From positions 80,040 to 144,039 of the forward strand of contig NZ_FQUU01000013.1 of the NCBI RefSeq assembly GCF_900129295.1: a stretch of DNA of 64,000 bases, written 5' to 3'. How positions within the stretch are numbered: the stretch's first letter is position 1; the number at the start of each line of letters is the position of its first letter. The position numbers and the translations under genes were made by a program. Of this stretch, positions 27,181 to 36,804 are shown piece by piece. The DNA is from Flavisolibacter ginsengisoli DSM 18119. GTDB lineage: Bacteria; Bacteroidota; Bacteroidia; Chitinophagales; Chitinophagaceae. The notes under the pieces are model-generated. The model saw nothing but the letters and a program-made list of their open reading frames with translations. It searched no databases and was not told the DNA's origin.

Positions 27181-27780
27181 TTAAGGGTAATTAGCGTAAG
27201 GGGCTGTTTCATCAAGCAGTTGATCTATCTTCTCTAACCAGTCATATTGTATCCTCCTGTTGCGGCTATGATCAGATTCTCCATCATATTCCGCCTGCAT
27301 GTTTTCTTTCTCTTCCACTATTGCCTTGTAGATCTCATTAACGTCCTTGCGGTATGTTCTCCTGTTAAACTGGTATTCTGAAAGGGCTTTATATAATTTA
27401 CGGGCAAAAATTTCTGTAATGTCAAAATGCCCCTGCTCGTGAGCTAAAATATATTCCGTTTTCAGCAAGCCCCATGACTTGTGTTTAGAAAAATTACAGC
27501 TGATAGAATAGGTAAGTTCTCCATCTTCTACCTGGTAAGCTATTCCCAACGAAGTACTTGTGGAAGCTACCGCATCAGAGTTATTTTTAGGCGCACATAA
27601 AAAATCTTCCCATTCTAAACGGCGGCTAAAAGTCCACGGAATAAACTCTTCATTTTCACCTCTTGGATTAATTGATTTCTCTATTCTCGGACTTTTTTTA
27701 GTGGCAGTAATGTCTGGTGCGGGTTTTCCCGAAAAGTTTAGAGCAAGGATTATAATATAAAGTAGGTGGTGGTAGCTCAT
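27181..27780 (-). CDS. DUF922-type putative zinc protease
   Basis: A 199-residue exported protein with a short hydrophobic N-terminus (HHLLYIIILALNF). The mature part carries LAHEQGHFDI, an HEXXH zinc motif, near residue 113, preceded by TFSRRLEWEDF. This combination marks the DUF922 family, annotated elsewhere as predicted secreted Zn-dependent proteases. Substrate is unknown. It has no linked partner gene. Confidence 0.72.
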   Translation of the reverse strand: MSYHHLLYIIILALNFSGKPAPDITATKKSPRIEKSINPRGENEEFIPWTFSRRLEWEDFLCAPKNNSDAVASTSTSLGIAYQVEDGELTYSISCNFSKHKSWGLLKTEYILAHEQGHFDITEIFARKLYKALSEYQFNRRTYRKDVNEIYKAIVEEKENMQAEYDGESDHSRNRRIQYDWLEKIDQLLDETAPYANYP

Positions 27781-28112
27781 AGTGGTCTAACGCTTATCAG
27801 ATTCTAAAAATTATGATGGGCTTACTGCAATTAGGTTAAAATAAAAGTAAAAAAGAGAAATTGTATCTGGCGTTAAATGAAGATGAAAGGGGTAAAGGGT
27901 ATCGACCTAACCCCAAATTTTATAGTTGAAATGATGCCGGATTTATAAGGTTTTAGAGGAAATACGGGGTATGCTCGTTGCCATTACTTACCATTTTATT
28001 GAAGTAAAAAAGATTAGGGATTATAAAATGGCACTAAAGGCATTACATATAAGGTTACGAAAAACCCTCCGGGAGGAGGGCATTTCATTTTATAAATACA
28101 GAGGATGTGATT
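27781..28112. other. 332-bp intergenic region between the DUF922 gene and pckA
   Basis: The left part should hold the DUF922 promoter, but no clear box was found. The right part holds the pckA terminator at 28060-28080. A 70-codon frame at 27971-28183 runs through that terminator into pckA and is not credible. Confidence 0.5.
28060..28080 (-). terminator. pckA terminator
   Basis: On the minus strand a 6-bp GC stem (ccctcc with ggaggg) with a four-base loop is followed by TTTTT, 33 bp after the pckA stop codon. Confidence 0.75.
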
Positions 28113-29717
28113 TTAAATCTTTGGACCGGCAGCCTTTACTTCTTCTTTTACTCCGGAGGCATATTTCTCAAAATTCTTTTTAAATAATCCAGCGAGGAAC
28201 AGCGCCTTTTCGTCATAGGCATTTTTATCTGGCCATGTATTCCTTGGAAATAAAAGCTCGGATGGTACACCCGGAACTTCCTTGGGTATAGCAAGGTCAA
28301 ATAGTTCATCTTTCTGCATTTCAGCATTATTGAGCGCCCCTGATATTGCCGCCGTAATCATAGACCTCGTATAAGCAAGTTTCATTCGTTTGCCCACTCC
28401 GTATGGACCACCGTTCCACCCGGTATTTACCAGCCATACATTTACATCATGCTTTTCCATTTTCCTACCCAACATTTCGGCATATTTGCCGGGATGTAAA
28501 GGCAAAAATGGTGCGCCAAAACACGCGCTAAAAGTAGGTTTAGGCTCAATTACTCCTTCCTCAGTACCGGCAACTTTGGCTGTATAGCCGGAAATAAATT
28601 GATACATGGCCTGTTCCTTTGTCAATTTCGCAATCGGAGGCAATACTCCATAGGCATCGCAGGTCAAAAAGAATAGGTTTTTAGGAATATCTCCAACTGA
28701 GGGCTCCTGGGCATTGCTTATAAATTCTATTGGATACGATACCCTGGTATTTTCTGTGATTGAACCATCCTCAAAATTGATCTGGTTGGTACCCTCATAA
28801 AACTTTACATTTTCCACAATGGCACCAGGCCTGATAGCATTATAGATTTCTGGTTCATTTTTAGGCGATAGATTAATCAGTTTGGCATAGCAGCCCCCCT
28901 CAAAATTAAACACACCATCATTAGCCCATCCATGCTCGTCATCCCCAATCAGTTTCCTGTTAGGATCTGCACTCAATGTTGTTTTGCCAGTACCACTTAG
29001 ACCAAAGAAAATAGCAGTGTCTCCATCCTCTCCTACATTGGCAGAACAATGCATGCTTAATACATTTTTTTCCTGTGGTAAAATATAATTCAGCACCCCG
29101 AAAATGCCTTTTTTAGTTTCACCTGTATAACCTGTGCCAGCTATTAACACGGTTTTATGTTTGAAAGAAACGATCACTGCATTGTATTGCCTGATCCCAC
29201 ATTCTTCCGGGTCAAGACGCAGGTCAGGAGCGGAAATAATATGCCACTCGGGTTTGAAATCATCGAGTTCTTCCTCGGTTGGCCTAAGGAACATGTTGTA
29301 AGCAAATAAATTGGTTGAAGGCCTTTCAGTGACCACTCTTATGTTCAACCTGTACCTGGGGTCTGCACAAGCATAACAATCACGCACCCATACTTCTTTT
29401 TTACCGTTCAGGTAATCCATCATCTTTTTATGGACAATAAAAAAATACTTCTCCTCGATGGGGATATTGAAATTGTTCCAGTGAATGGTGTTTTCTGTGA
29501 TTTCGTCTTTTACGGTGAACTTGTCGTTGGGTGATCTTCCGGTAAACTCACCGGTGCAAATGGCAAGGGCTCCTGTGTCTGTTAACTGGCCCTCTCCTAA
29601 GCGTAAGGCATCTTGTATTAATTCTTCGGGTGTGGATTGGTAGTGAAGGCTTTCAGTATATTGCAAACCAAGCTTCACTAACTTCTCTTTCGAGATAGTA
29701 ATTGTAGGTACTGACAT
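28113..29717 (-). CDS. pckA: Phosphoenolpyruvate carboxykinase (ATP)
   Basis: PckA converts oxaloacetate and ATP to phosphoenolpyruvate and CO2, the entry to gluconeogenesis. The P-loop is GLSGTGKTT near residue 245, and the metal-binding kinase-2 stretch LIGDDEHGW lies near residue 262. Other family blocks are RSPNDKF near residue 59 and NTGWNGGPYGVG near residue 441. At 534 residues the length is typical of the ATP-dependent type. It has its own promoter and terminator. Confidence 0.96.
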   Translation of the reverse strand: MSVPTITISKEKLVKLGLQYTESLHYQSTPEELIQDALRLGEGQLTDTGALAICTGEFTGRSPNDKFTVKDEITENTIHWNNFNIPIEEKYFFIVHKKMMDYLNGKKEVWVRDCYACADPRYRLNIRVVTERPSTNLFAYNMFLRPTEEELDDFKPEWHIISAPDLRLDPEECGIRQYNAVIVSFKHKTVLIAGTGYTGETKKGIFGVLNYILPQEKNVLSMHCSANVGEDGDTAIFFGLSGTGKTTLSADPNRKLIGDDEHGWANDGVFNFEGGCYAKLINLSPKNEPEIYNAIRPGAIVENVKFYEGTNQINFEDGSITENTRVSYPIEFISNAQEPSVGDIPKNLFFLTCDAYGVLPPIAKLTKEQAMYQFISGYTAKVAGTEEGVIEPKPTFSACFGAPFLPLHPGKYAEMLGRKMEKHDVNVWLVNTGWNGGPYGVGKRMKLAYTRSMITAAISGALNNAEMQKDELFDLAIPKEVPGVPSELLFPRNTWPDKNAYDEKALFLAGLFKKNFEKYASGVKEEVKAAGPKI

Positions 29718-29744
29718 ATAATAGCAATCGTTTTAAATAAAGTA

Positions 29745-29752
29745 CAAAGGTA
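29745..29752 (-). promoter_or_regulatory. TAnnTTTG promoter box for pckA
   Basis: TACCTTTG on the minus strand lies 28 bp before the pckA start codon. A TTG lies upstream, but at about 23 bases, longer than the usual spacing. Confidence 0.45.
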
Positions 29753-29988
29753 AGTCTATAATAATTTCATGCCTGCAACACGTGTCTTATATACACATTG
29801 CATAGGAACTGCAAATAGATTAAAATGAAGAAACATTTGCACAACCCAAGAATCGAGCTCCTCAATTTTATCCTGTTTGTTGTTTTATACTAAGGATGGT
29901 GATAGCATAAAAATTAAAAAAAAAGGCAGGGTCAGTTAATAAGTTTCATCATTTCGGTTACTTTGCCCGTGTTTAAATTAAAACAAGC

Positions 29989-31278
29989 ATGAAAAATCTT
30001 CCTTTAAATCCGGAGTTATTCAAAACGAACAGGAAACGCTTTATAGAAAAAATGAAGCCTGGTTCCATTGCCATATTTGTAAGCAATGATGAAGTGCCCA
30101 GCAATGGCGATGCGCTGCATCCTTTCAAACAAAATAGCGACCTGTATTGGCTTTCAGGAATTACACAGGAAGATACAATGGTGGTTTTGTTTCCATCTAA
30201 CCCCGATCCTAAATATCGTGAAGTGCTGGTTCTGGTAAGGCCTGTAGAATTAAAGGAAAAATGGGATGGCAAACGTTTGAGAAAGGAGGAAGCCATTGAA
30301 ATGAGTGGCATACAAACAATCGTATGGCTTGATTCTATCGATGCCCTGCTCCAGACCTGGATCCATCTTGCCGATATTATTTACCTGGATACTAATGAAA
30401 ATGATCGCAAGTCCAGTTTAGTGCGTTCAAGGGATTACCGTTTTGTTGATGAGATGAAAAGCCGCTATCCCTTACATCAATATGAAAGAGCTGCAAAGCT
30501 TATGAAAGAGCTTAGGGCCATCAAGACTGAGTATGAGGTAGAAGTAACAAAAAAAGCGGTAGAAATAACTCATAATGCCTTTATCAGGGTTATGAAGTTT
30601 ATTCACCCGGGTGTTATGGAATATGAAATAGAGGCGGAGATCATACATTCATTTCTTTCACAAAGAGCTTCCGGAGAAGCCTATGGTAGCATTATTGCCA
30701 GCGGCGACAGGGCCAGGACCCTGCATTATGTTTCAAATAACCAGGAATGTAAAGATGGTGAACTGGTGCTAATGGATTTTGGTGCTTCCTATGGAGGATA
30801 CAATGCAGATCTCACACGCACCATTCCCGTAAATGGTAAATTTTCACCCCGCCAGAAAGAAGTATACAATGCCTGCCTTCAGTTGCACAACTATGCCAAG
30901 TCCCTCTTAAAGCCTGGCATTACTATCAATGATTATACTGACAAGGTAGGGGATGAGGCTACCAAACTATTTATTCAGATAGGACTACTGAAAGAAAGTG
31001 ATGTAAAGAATGAAGATCCGGAGAATAGGGCCTATCGCAAATACCTTTACCATGGTATTTCCCATCACCTGGGCCTTGATGTACATGACCTGGGGACTCG
31101 TACTGAACCTATTAAAGCTGGAATGCTCTTTACTGCGGAACCAGGAATTTATATTGAAGAAGAAGGAATGGGAATCAGGATCGAGAACAATTTATGGATA
31201 ACCGAAAATGGAAACATAGATCTGTTCGAAGGTATTCCTATTACAGTAGAGGAAATTGAAGCTATAATGGCAAAATGA
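29989..31278 (+). CDS. Xaa-Pro aminopeptidase (aminopeptidase P family)
   Basis: A 429-residue M24B metallopeptidase that removes an N-terminal residue preceding proline. An N-terminal creatinase-like domain with GDALHPFKQNSDLYWLSG near residue 40 precedes the pita-bread catalytic domain. Metal ligands appear in LMDFGASYGGYNADLTR near residue 262, HGISHHLGLDVHD near residue 355, and the Glu residues of TAEPGIYIEEEGMG near residue 382. There is no signal peptide, so it is cytoplasmic. It is divergent from pckA. Confidence 0.93.
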   Translation: MKNLPLNPELFKTNRKRFIEKMKPGSIAIFVSNDEVPSNGDALHPFKQNSDLYWLSGITQEDTMVVLFPSNPDPKYREVLVLVRPVELKEKWDGKRLRKEEAIEMSGIQTIVWLDSIDALLQTWIHLADIIYLDTNENDRKSSLVRSRDYRFVDEMKSRYPLHQYERAAKLMKELRAIKTEYEVEVTKKAVEITHNAFIRVMKFIHPGVMEYEIEAEIIHSFLSQRASGEAYGSIIASGDRARTLHYVSNNQECKDGELVLMDFGASYGGYNADLTRTIPVNGKFSPRQKEVYNACLQLHNYAKSLLKPGITINDYTDKVGDEATKLFIQIGLLKESDVKNEDPENRAYRKYLYHGISHHLGLDVHDLGTRTEPIKAGMLFTAEPGIYIEEEGMGIRIENNLWITENGNIDLFEGIPITVEEIEAIMAK

Positions 31279-31282
31279 TCAT

Positions 31283-31310
31283 AAGCCCCATGTGAAGTGG
31301 GGCTTTCTTA
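31283..31310 (+). terminator. Aminopeptidase P gene terminator
   Basis: An 8-bp stem (aagcccca with tggggctt) with a seven-base loop is followed by TCTTATAT, a few bases after the stop codon. Confidence 0.65.
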
Positions 31311-31344
31311 TATATTTGTTGATTAATTATACGCCCTGCGGGGA

Positions 31345-32157
31345 ATGAGCATGAAACAGATACCTAATATTTTTACACTTATCAACCTGGTCTTTGGTTG
31401 CATCGCAATAGTGCTCATACTTCAGACAGGCGAAACCATTGTGGTCCTGGATAATATGGGTGCTTCCCAGGTTACGTTGCCTGAGAAGATCTGGCAGGGA
31501 TCACTCTTTCTTTTTGGAGCAGCCATTGTTGATTTTCTTGATGGCTTCCTGGCTCGTATGCTTAAGGCAAACTCCGAAAAGGGAAAGCAATTGGACTCCT
31601 TATGCGATGTCGTTAGTTTTGGTGTAGCCCCGGGGATGATACTTTACCAGTTGCTACGCATAGGGTATGCAAAGGAAGAAAACGGGCTTGATGTTTCCTT
31701 GATGGCATTGTTACCAGCCTTTATCTTTTCTGCTGCTGTAGCCTGGCGCCTGGCAAAATTCAACATCAGCACTAACCAAACTTATAGTTTCAAAGGTGTG
31801 CCCTGTCCTGCAGCTGGCTTGCTGGTCGCTTCCTTCCCCCTGATTATCTGGTACGAGACACTTGGCTTACAACAGCTATTCATCAATGTATGGTTCCTTT
31901 ACTTTGTTATTTTAGCTGTTAGTTATCTCATGGTCAGTAACAGGAGCTTTATGGCCTTTAAATTCACAGATTATTCCTTCAAGAACAATTCGGTTAAATA
32001 TACATTACTGGTATTATCCGTAATAAGCATCATCTGGCTGAAATGGCTGGCTGTGCCTGTTATTTTTGTATTATACCTGGTATTCTCCATGTTTTCCAAA
32101 GAGCCTCCTCCTATGGTAACTGATGTTCATAAGCAAACACTGGACGTCACTGTTTAA
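31345..32157 (+). CDS. pssA: CDP-diacylglycerol--serine O-phosphatidyltransferase
   Basis: This membrane enzyme makes phosphatidylserine from CDP-diacylglycerol and serine, the precursor of phosphatidylethanolamine. The CDP-alcohol phosphotransferase signature is complete: DG-x2-AR-x8-G-x3-D-x3-D at about residues 67-92. About seven hydrophobic segments fill 270 residues. An alternative ATG two codons in (31351) is equally good. A PssA assignment over other CDP-alcohol transferases rests on overall similarity to Bacteroidota PssA. Confidence 0.85.
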   Translation: MSMKQIPNIFTLINLVFGCIAIVLILQTGETIVVLDNMGASQVTLPEKIWQGSLFLFGAAIVDFLDGFLARMLKANSEKGKQLDSLCDVVSFGVAPGMILYQLLRIGYAKEENGLDVSLMALLPAFIFSAAVAWRLAKFNISTNQTYSFKGVPCPAAGLLVASFPLIIWYETLGLQQLFINVWFLYFVILAVSYLMVSNRSFMAFKFTDYSFKNNSVKYTLLVLSVISIIWLKWLAVPVIFVLYLVFSMFSKEPPPMVTDVHKQTLDVTV

Positions 32158-32230
32158 GTCCGGCAGGCTTGCATGGTATAAAAACAACCTCATTCAACAT
32201 ACAATAAAGAAGGGTAGCAAAACTTTTCCT

Positions 32231-32238
32231 TAGGTTTG
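32231..32238 (+). promoter_or_regulatory. TAnnTTTG promoter box for purS
   Basis: TAGGTTTG lies 20 bp before the purS start codon. No TTG box was found at standard spacing. Confidence 0.4.
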
Positions 32239-32258
32239 CCGGATAAATTTTTTGAGAA

Positions 32259-32504
32259 ATGAAGTTCACCGTCCAGGTTAAAGTAATGCCCTTAAAAGAA
32301 TTACTCGATCCGCAAGGGAAAGCAGTAATGACAGGGCTCGGAAATTTAGGATTGAAAGCCATTGAAGATGTACGCATTGGAAAAAATATCAGTCTCCAGG
32401 TGGAAGCCAATTCAGCAGAAGAGGCAAAACAAATAGCTGAAGAAGCCAGTAAAAAGCTATTAGCAAACCCGGTAATGGAATATTTTGAAATTACTGCTGT
32501 TTGA
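32259..32504 (+). CDS. purS: Phosphoribosylformylglycinamidine synthase subunit PurS
   Basis: PurS is the small bridging subunit of the three-part FGAM synthase (PurS, PurQ and small PurL). The 81 residues fit the family, with VKVMPLKELLDPQGKAV at the start and GLGNLGLKAIEDVRIGK in the middle. It lies 13 kb from purQ, so the complex is encoded at separate loci. It has its own promoter box. Confidence 0.9.
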   Translation: MKFTVQVKVMPLKELLDPQGKAVMTGLGNLGLKAIEDVRIGKNISLQVEANSAEEAKQIAEEASKKLLANPVMEYFEITAV

Positions 32505-32630
32505 TGTCTGATTCAATAAATGCTGTTAGATTCAAAACTGTTATTGTAATAATAGCTATCCTTCAATGCAATAAGCAGAAACTGATAAAATGGCAAAGCT
32601 GTAATAAATTGAATCCCTAAACAGGAAGTA

Positions 32631-33314
32631 ATGGCAACTAGCGGAATGCTTTACCTTGTACCCACGCCTATCGGCAACCTGAAAGATATTACAATAAGAG
32701 CACTGGAAGTATTGCAACAGGTAGATGTTATCCTGGCCGAAGATACAAGGACCTCTTCTAAATTGTTGAACCACTACCAGGTAAACAAGCCGCTTTCCCC
32801 CTACCACCAGCATAACGAACATAAAATTGTTCAGCACCTGGTTGACCAGCTCTTAGCTGGAAAAACTATGGCTGTTATTACAGATGCCGGCACACCTGGC
32901 ATATCCGATCCGGCTTTTTTATTGGTTAGGGAGTGCATCCGCAACAATATCAAAGTAGAAACTTTGCCTGGGGCTACAGCCTTTGTTCCTGCGCTTGTTA
33001 ATAGTGGACTTACAACAAACAGGTTTTCATTTGAAGGTTTTTTGCCCTTAAAAAAGGGCAGGCATACCCTGCTCACAAAGCTGGCAACAGAAGAAAGAAC
33101 CATGATTTTTTATGAGTCTCCTTTAAGATTGGTAAAAACCCTGGCCGATCTCATCACTTATTTTGGTGCTGAAAGGAAATGCTCAGTTAGCAGGGAACTG
33201 ACAAAAATGTTTGAAGAAAATGCCAGGGGTACTTTACAGGAAGTTCACGATCATTTTCAAACTAAAAATGTTAAGGGCGAAATTGTAATTATTGTTGAGG
33301 GTAGTGATACATAA
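32631..33314 (+). CDS. rsmI: 16S rRNA C1402 2'-O-methyltransferase RsmI
   Basis: RsmI methylates the 2'-OH of C1402 in the decoding centre of 16S rRNA. The N-terminal signature LYLVPTPIGNLKDITIRA is diagnostic. AEDTRTSSKLL near residue 36 and DAGTPGISDPA near residue 84 are the tetrapyrrole-methylase motifs. At 227 residues it is a little short at the C-terminus compared with about 280 in E. coli, which is common in Bacteroidota. Confidence 0.93.
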   Translation: MATSGMLYLVPTPIGNLKDITIRALEVLQQVDVILAEDTRTSSKLLNHYQVNKPLSPYHQHNEHKIVQHLVDQLLAGKTMAVITDAGTPGISDPAFLLVRECIRNNIKVETLPGATAFVPALVNSGLTTNRFSFEGFLPLKKGRHTLLTKLATEERTMIFYESPLRLVKTLADLITYFGAERKCSVSRELTKMFEENARGTLQEVHDHFQTKNVKGEIVIIVEGSDT

Positions 33315-33350
33315 TGGCATTAAAATTTCATAGACAATGAAAAATAAACT

Positions 33351-33797
33351 ATGAAAAGAAATCTGTTACTGCTGGTGCTAGGTCTGCTGACTCTGGGAGC
33401 AACCAGTTTTGCCCAAAGTGATAATGTACCCCAGGCTGTTAAAGAAACATTTACAAAACAATATCCGGCTGCGGAAAATGTAGAATACAAGGATAATCTT
33501 CTGAACGTTTGGGTGAATTTCACTTTGAATGGAGATACTTTAAAGGCGAACTATACTAAAAAAGGTGTTTGGGAAAACACTGAAAAATCTATAACATACG
33601 ATCAATTACCAGATGCGGTAAAGGATGGATTCTTAAAGAGTAAATATGCAGATCGTGAGGTGGAAGAAACAAAGATCATTTACAGGGCAGGCGGAACAGA
33701 ACGTTACCGGCTGAAGACAAGGAAAAATGATCTTCAAAAGAAATACCTGTATTTTAATGAGAAAGGACAGTTAGTTGAAGATTCTATAGCTATTTAA
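33351..33797 (+). CDS. PepSY-like secreted protein
   Basis: A 148-residue exported protein with a signal peptide ending at TSFAQ. It contains two repeats of a PepSY-like (BLIP-like) fold: VPQAVKETFTKQYPAAENVEY near residue 28 and LPDAVKDGFLKSKYADREV near residue 86. Such proteins are common in Bacteroidota periplasms, and inhibitor or metal-related roles have been suggested. It follows rsmI by 36 bp and ends at a good terminator. Confidence 0.7.
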   Translation: MKRNLLLLVLGLLTLGATSFAQSDNVPQAVKETFTKQYPAAENVEYKDNLLNVWVNFTLNGDTLKANYTKKGVWENTEKSITYDQLPDAVKDGFLKSKYADREVEETKIIYRAGGTERYRLKTRKNDLQKKYLYFNEKGQLVEDSIAI

Positions 33798-33816
33798 TTC
33801 ATTCTAATAATTAGTG

Positions 33817-33842
33817 AACCCTGCATCATGCAGGGTTTTTAT
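33817..33842 (+). terminator. Terminator after the PepSY-like gene
   Basis: A perfect 9-bp stem (aaccctgca with tgcagggtt) with a three-base loop is followed by TTTTATTTTT. Confidence 0.8.
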
Positions 33843-33961
33843 TTTTATTATAACACTCATTTGTCGAAATTTACCGCTAAAGCATTTGAGCACCTGATAA
33901 CCTTAGCCCCAGGCAATGAATGATTGTAACCTTATGCATAAACAATAGACAATACATACAT

Positions 33962-35971
33962 ATGAAGCAACCCTTTGTTCCGTTACTTATTATTTTACTG
34001 TTTCTTTCCTGCACCCTATTTGCCCAGCCCGACAGGTGGCAGCAAAGAGTGAAATACACTATGAATATTGATATGAATGTGCAAACCAATCAATATAAGG
34101 GAAAACAAAATATTGAATACTGGAATAATTCTCCCGATACCCTGCACAGGGTTTTCTTCCATTTATATTGGAATGCATTTCAGCCAAACAGTATGATGGA
34201 TGTGCGCAGCCGCAGGCAGGGCACCATTATCATGGGAAAAGACAGGAATGGCAATGAAGTAGCCGATTGGGATCCAAGGGTGGAAGACAGGATCCTAAAT
34301 CTTACTCCAGAGGAGATCGGCTACGAAAAGGTGTCTGTTATTAAAATGAATGGGCGCATTCAAAAAACAAAATTGCACGAGACCATCCTGGAAGTAATGC
34401 TGGATAAGCCAATACTACCTAAGTCTAAAGTAATATTCGATATGGATTGGGATGCCCAGGTACCCCTGCAGGTGCGCCGAAGCGGTAGGGATAATCCATC
34501 TACAATGGTTCGCTATACAATGACACAATGGTATCCTAAGTTGGTGGAATATGATTATGAAGGATGGCACCCAACACCCTATATTGCCAGGGAATTTTAT
34601 GGAGTGTGGGGCGATTATGATGTTAAGATCAATATAGACGGAAGTTATTTGTTGGGCGGATCAGGAACCGTTGTAAATGCTAAAGAAGTGGGTTATGGCT
34701 ATGCATCCCCGACATCAAAAGGTCCTGCCTCAAAGGCAAAGACTTTGACATGGCATTTTGTAGCTCCCAATGTGCATGATTTTGCATGGGCGGCTGATCC
34801 TGAGTATAAACACATTGTTCGCCAGGTGCCAGGTGGTCCAACCATTAATGTAATCTACAATGGTCAGCCTTCCAGGGATGTATGGGAAGATATGAGCGAT
34901 GCAGCACGTTCAGGCTACAAAAACGATTTCAATAATTATGTTCAGAAATGGGATGAGCAATGGGAAACAGTAGCCAATGCGGCCGTCACCGTGCTTCCTT
35001 ATATTGAAAAAACGTTTGGAGCATATCCTTACAAGCAATACTCTTTTATTCATGGCGGTGATGGGGGTATGGAATATCCTAACTGCACCATGATCTCGGG
35101 TCCTTCATTGGGCACTGCCTTCCATGAATGGATGCATAGCTGGTACCAGGGCATGTTGGGTACCAATGAATCATTATACCCATGGATGGATGAAGGTTTT
35201 ACAGAGTTTGCAACCAATAAGGTAGAGGAATATTATCGCCAGCAAGTACTAAGAAAAGCCTTGCTCAATAATCCTGAAGCTTTGAAGCGGTCAGATTCTA
35301 TAGCAAATGTGAAACCTCTTTTACAAGCTCCAAATTATAATGGCTATTTCAGGCTGGTGAAAAGTGGAAAAGAAGAACCAATGAGTACACATTCCGACCA
35401 TTATAATACCAATTATGCCTACAGTAATGCAGCGTATTCAAAGGGTGCTGTATTCCTGGAACAATTGGGATACATTATCGGGGCTAAAGCCAGGGACCAG
35501 GTTATGCTGGAGTATTATCGTCAATGGCGTTTTAAACATCCTAATGCAAATGACTTTATTCGTGTGGCTGAAAAACTGAGTAATATTCAATTGGATTGGT
35601 ACAAGGAATATTGGATCAGCTCTACCAAAACAATTGACTATGCCATAGACTCTTTATGGCAGAGCGGTAATGGAACGAATATCCGTCTGCGTGATATTGG
35701 AATGATGCCTATGCCTATAGATGTTAAGGTGACATTTAAAGATGGTACAAGTGAGTGGCATTATATTCCTATGTCATTGATGTTTGGCGAAAAGCCGGCT
35801 GAAGAAGGGCAGGAAGGGCGTAAGGTATATGAGGAGTGGAAATGGACACATCCCACTTACGAGATCAGTACTTCCAGGAAGCTTACTGATATCACTTCCG
35901 TGGAGATAGATCCGTCGTACAGAATGGCAGATGTGGAAAGGAAAAATAACCGGTTGGAATTAAAATGGTAA
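33962..35971 (+). CDS. M1 family aminopeptidase, secreted
   Basis: A zinc aminopeptidase of the gluzincin M1 family. I use the ATG at 33962 (669 residues), because a clean signal peptide, LLIILLFLSCTLFAQ, follows it at once. The zinc site is HEWMH, then 18 residues, then Glu in DEGFTEF. The exopeptidase motif is GGMEYP, a variant of GAMEN/GXMEN. A C-terminal stretch after about residue 560 has the beta-strand character of the M1 tail. It is transcribed alone and ends at a strong bidirectional terminator. Confidence 0.9.
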   Translation: MKQPFVPLLIILLFLSCTLFAQPDRWQQRVKYTMNIDMNVQTNQYKGKQNIEYWNNSPDTLHRVFFHLYWNAFQPNSMMDVRSRRQGTIIMGKDRNGNEVADWDPRVEDRILNLTPEEIGYEKVSVIKMNGRIQKTKLHETILEVMLDKPILPKSKVIFDMDWDAQVPLQVRRSGRDNPSTMVRYTMTQWYPKLVEYDYEGWHPTPYIAREFYGVWGDYDVKINIDGSYLLGGSGTVVNAKEVGYGYASPTSKGPASKAKTLTWHFVAPNVHDFAWAADPEYKHIVRQVPGGPTINVIYNGQPSRDVWEDMSDAARSGYKNDFNNYVQKWDEQWETVANAAVTVLPYIEKTFGAYPYKQYSFIHGGDGGMEYPNCTMISGPSLGTAFHEWMHSWYQGMLGTNESLYPWMDEGFTEFATNKVEEYYRQQVLRKALLNNPEALKRSDSIANVKPLLQAPNYNGYFRLVKSGKEEPMSTHSDHYNTNYAYSNAAYSKGAVFLEQLGYIIGAKARDQVMLEYYRQWRFKHPNANDFIRVAEKLSNIQLDWYKEYWISSTKTIDYAIDSLWQSGNGTNIRLRDIGMMPMPIDVKVTFKDGTSEWHYIPMSLMFGEKPAEEGQEGRKVYEEWKWTHPTYEISTSRKLTDITSVEIDPSYRMADVERKNNRLELKW

Positions 35972-35990
35972 GTTGATTCTACGTGTTTAT

Positions 35991-36027
35991 AAAAAAGCCT
36001 CAACCATTACTGGGTTGAGGCTTTTTT
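35991..36027. terminator. Bidirectional terminator after the M1 peptidase gene
   Basis: A 15-bp stem (aaaaaagcctcaacc with its complement ending in cttttt) has a seven-base loop and T-tracts on both strands. It also lies downstream of rsmG on the minus strand. Confidence 0.85.
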
Positions 36028-36090
36028 ATTGCACATAACTTTTTATCCTGGAATAAAATTAATTCCCATGTTTAGGCCATAACTATTGAG

Positions 36091-36738
36091 TTACTTCTTT
36101 ACATACAACAAATACTTTTCCCTGAAATATTCTTCTTGAAACAAACTGGATACCTCTATCATCCTTGGTTTGGCCCCGCTTTCAGATATTTCCTGGGCCA
36201 GGTCGCCACCTTTCAGGCAGATCAGGCCTGAATGAAGTAACACCTGGCCTGACGCGGATTCAAATGTATAAGCTGATGACTTCAATAATGGCCGGCTCCA
36301 TTGCAACAGGTCTTTTAATGGAGCCACAGCCCTGCTCACTGCAAAGTCAAACTTCCTGTTCTTTATTTCCTGTGCCCTGGCATGTTGTGTTGTCACGTTT
36401 TGTAAACCAATAGCTTCCTTAACTGCTTCTACTATTTTTAATTTCTTACCTATACTGTCAACCAGGTGAAATTTTACTTCAGGAAAATAGATAGCCAATG
36501 GAATTCCGGGAAAACCTCCACCAGTGCCTATATCCACAATCTCCAGGCCGGCAGGAAATTCAAACGCTGCAGCAATAGCGAGCGAATGCAAGACATGTTT
36601 TTCATAAAGGCTGTCAATATCCTTTCTTGAGATCACGTTGATTTTGGCATTCCATTCTTTATATAGTCCTTCCAGTGACTTGAATTGTTCTACCTGGGCA
36701 TGAGTAAAATCAGAAAAATATTTTAATAGTATGTCCAT
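36091..36738 (-). CDS. rsmG: 16S rRNA m7G527 methyltransferase RsmG
   Basis: RsmG (GidB) methylates N7 of G527 in 16S rRNA. The SAM-binding motif VDIGTGGGFPGIPLAI is near residue 69, with HLVDSIGKKLKIV near residue 94 and FAVSRAVAPL near residue 133. I use the ATG at 36738 (215 residues); the frame also allows a TTG one codon upstream. It follows the glycosyltransferase gene by about 65 bp on the same strand. Confidence 0.93.
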   Translation of the reverse strand: MDILLKYFSDFTHAQVEQFKSLEGLYKEWNAKINVISRKDIDSLYEKHVLHSLAIAAAFEFPAGLEIVDIGTGGGFPGIPLAIYFPEVKFHLVDSIGKKLKIVEAVKEAIGLQNVTTQHARAQEIKNRKFDFAVSRAVAPLKDLLQWSRPLLKSSAYTFESASGQVLLHSGLICLKGGDLAQEISESGAKPRMIEVSSLFQEEYFREKYLLYVKK

Positions 36739-36804
36739 CAATCAATCATTTGGTTCTGATGAGCCCTCGGAAAGTACCCATTATTCATCAAAGAGATTTT
36801 ACAG

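Noticed and set aside
27971..28183. 70-codon frame between the DUF922 gene and pckA
   Set aside because: It runs through the pckA terminator and into the pckA 3' end antisense, without a recognisable domain.
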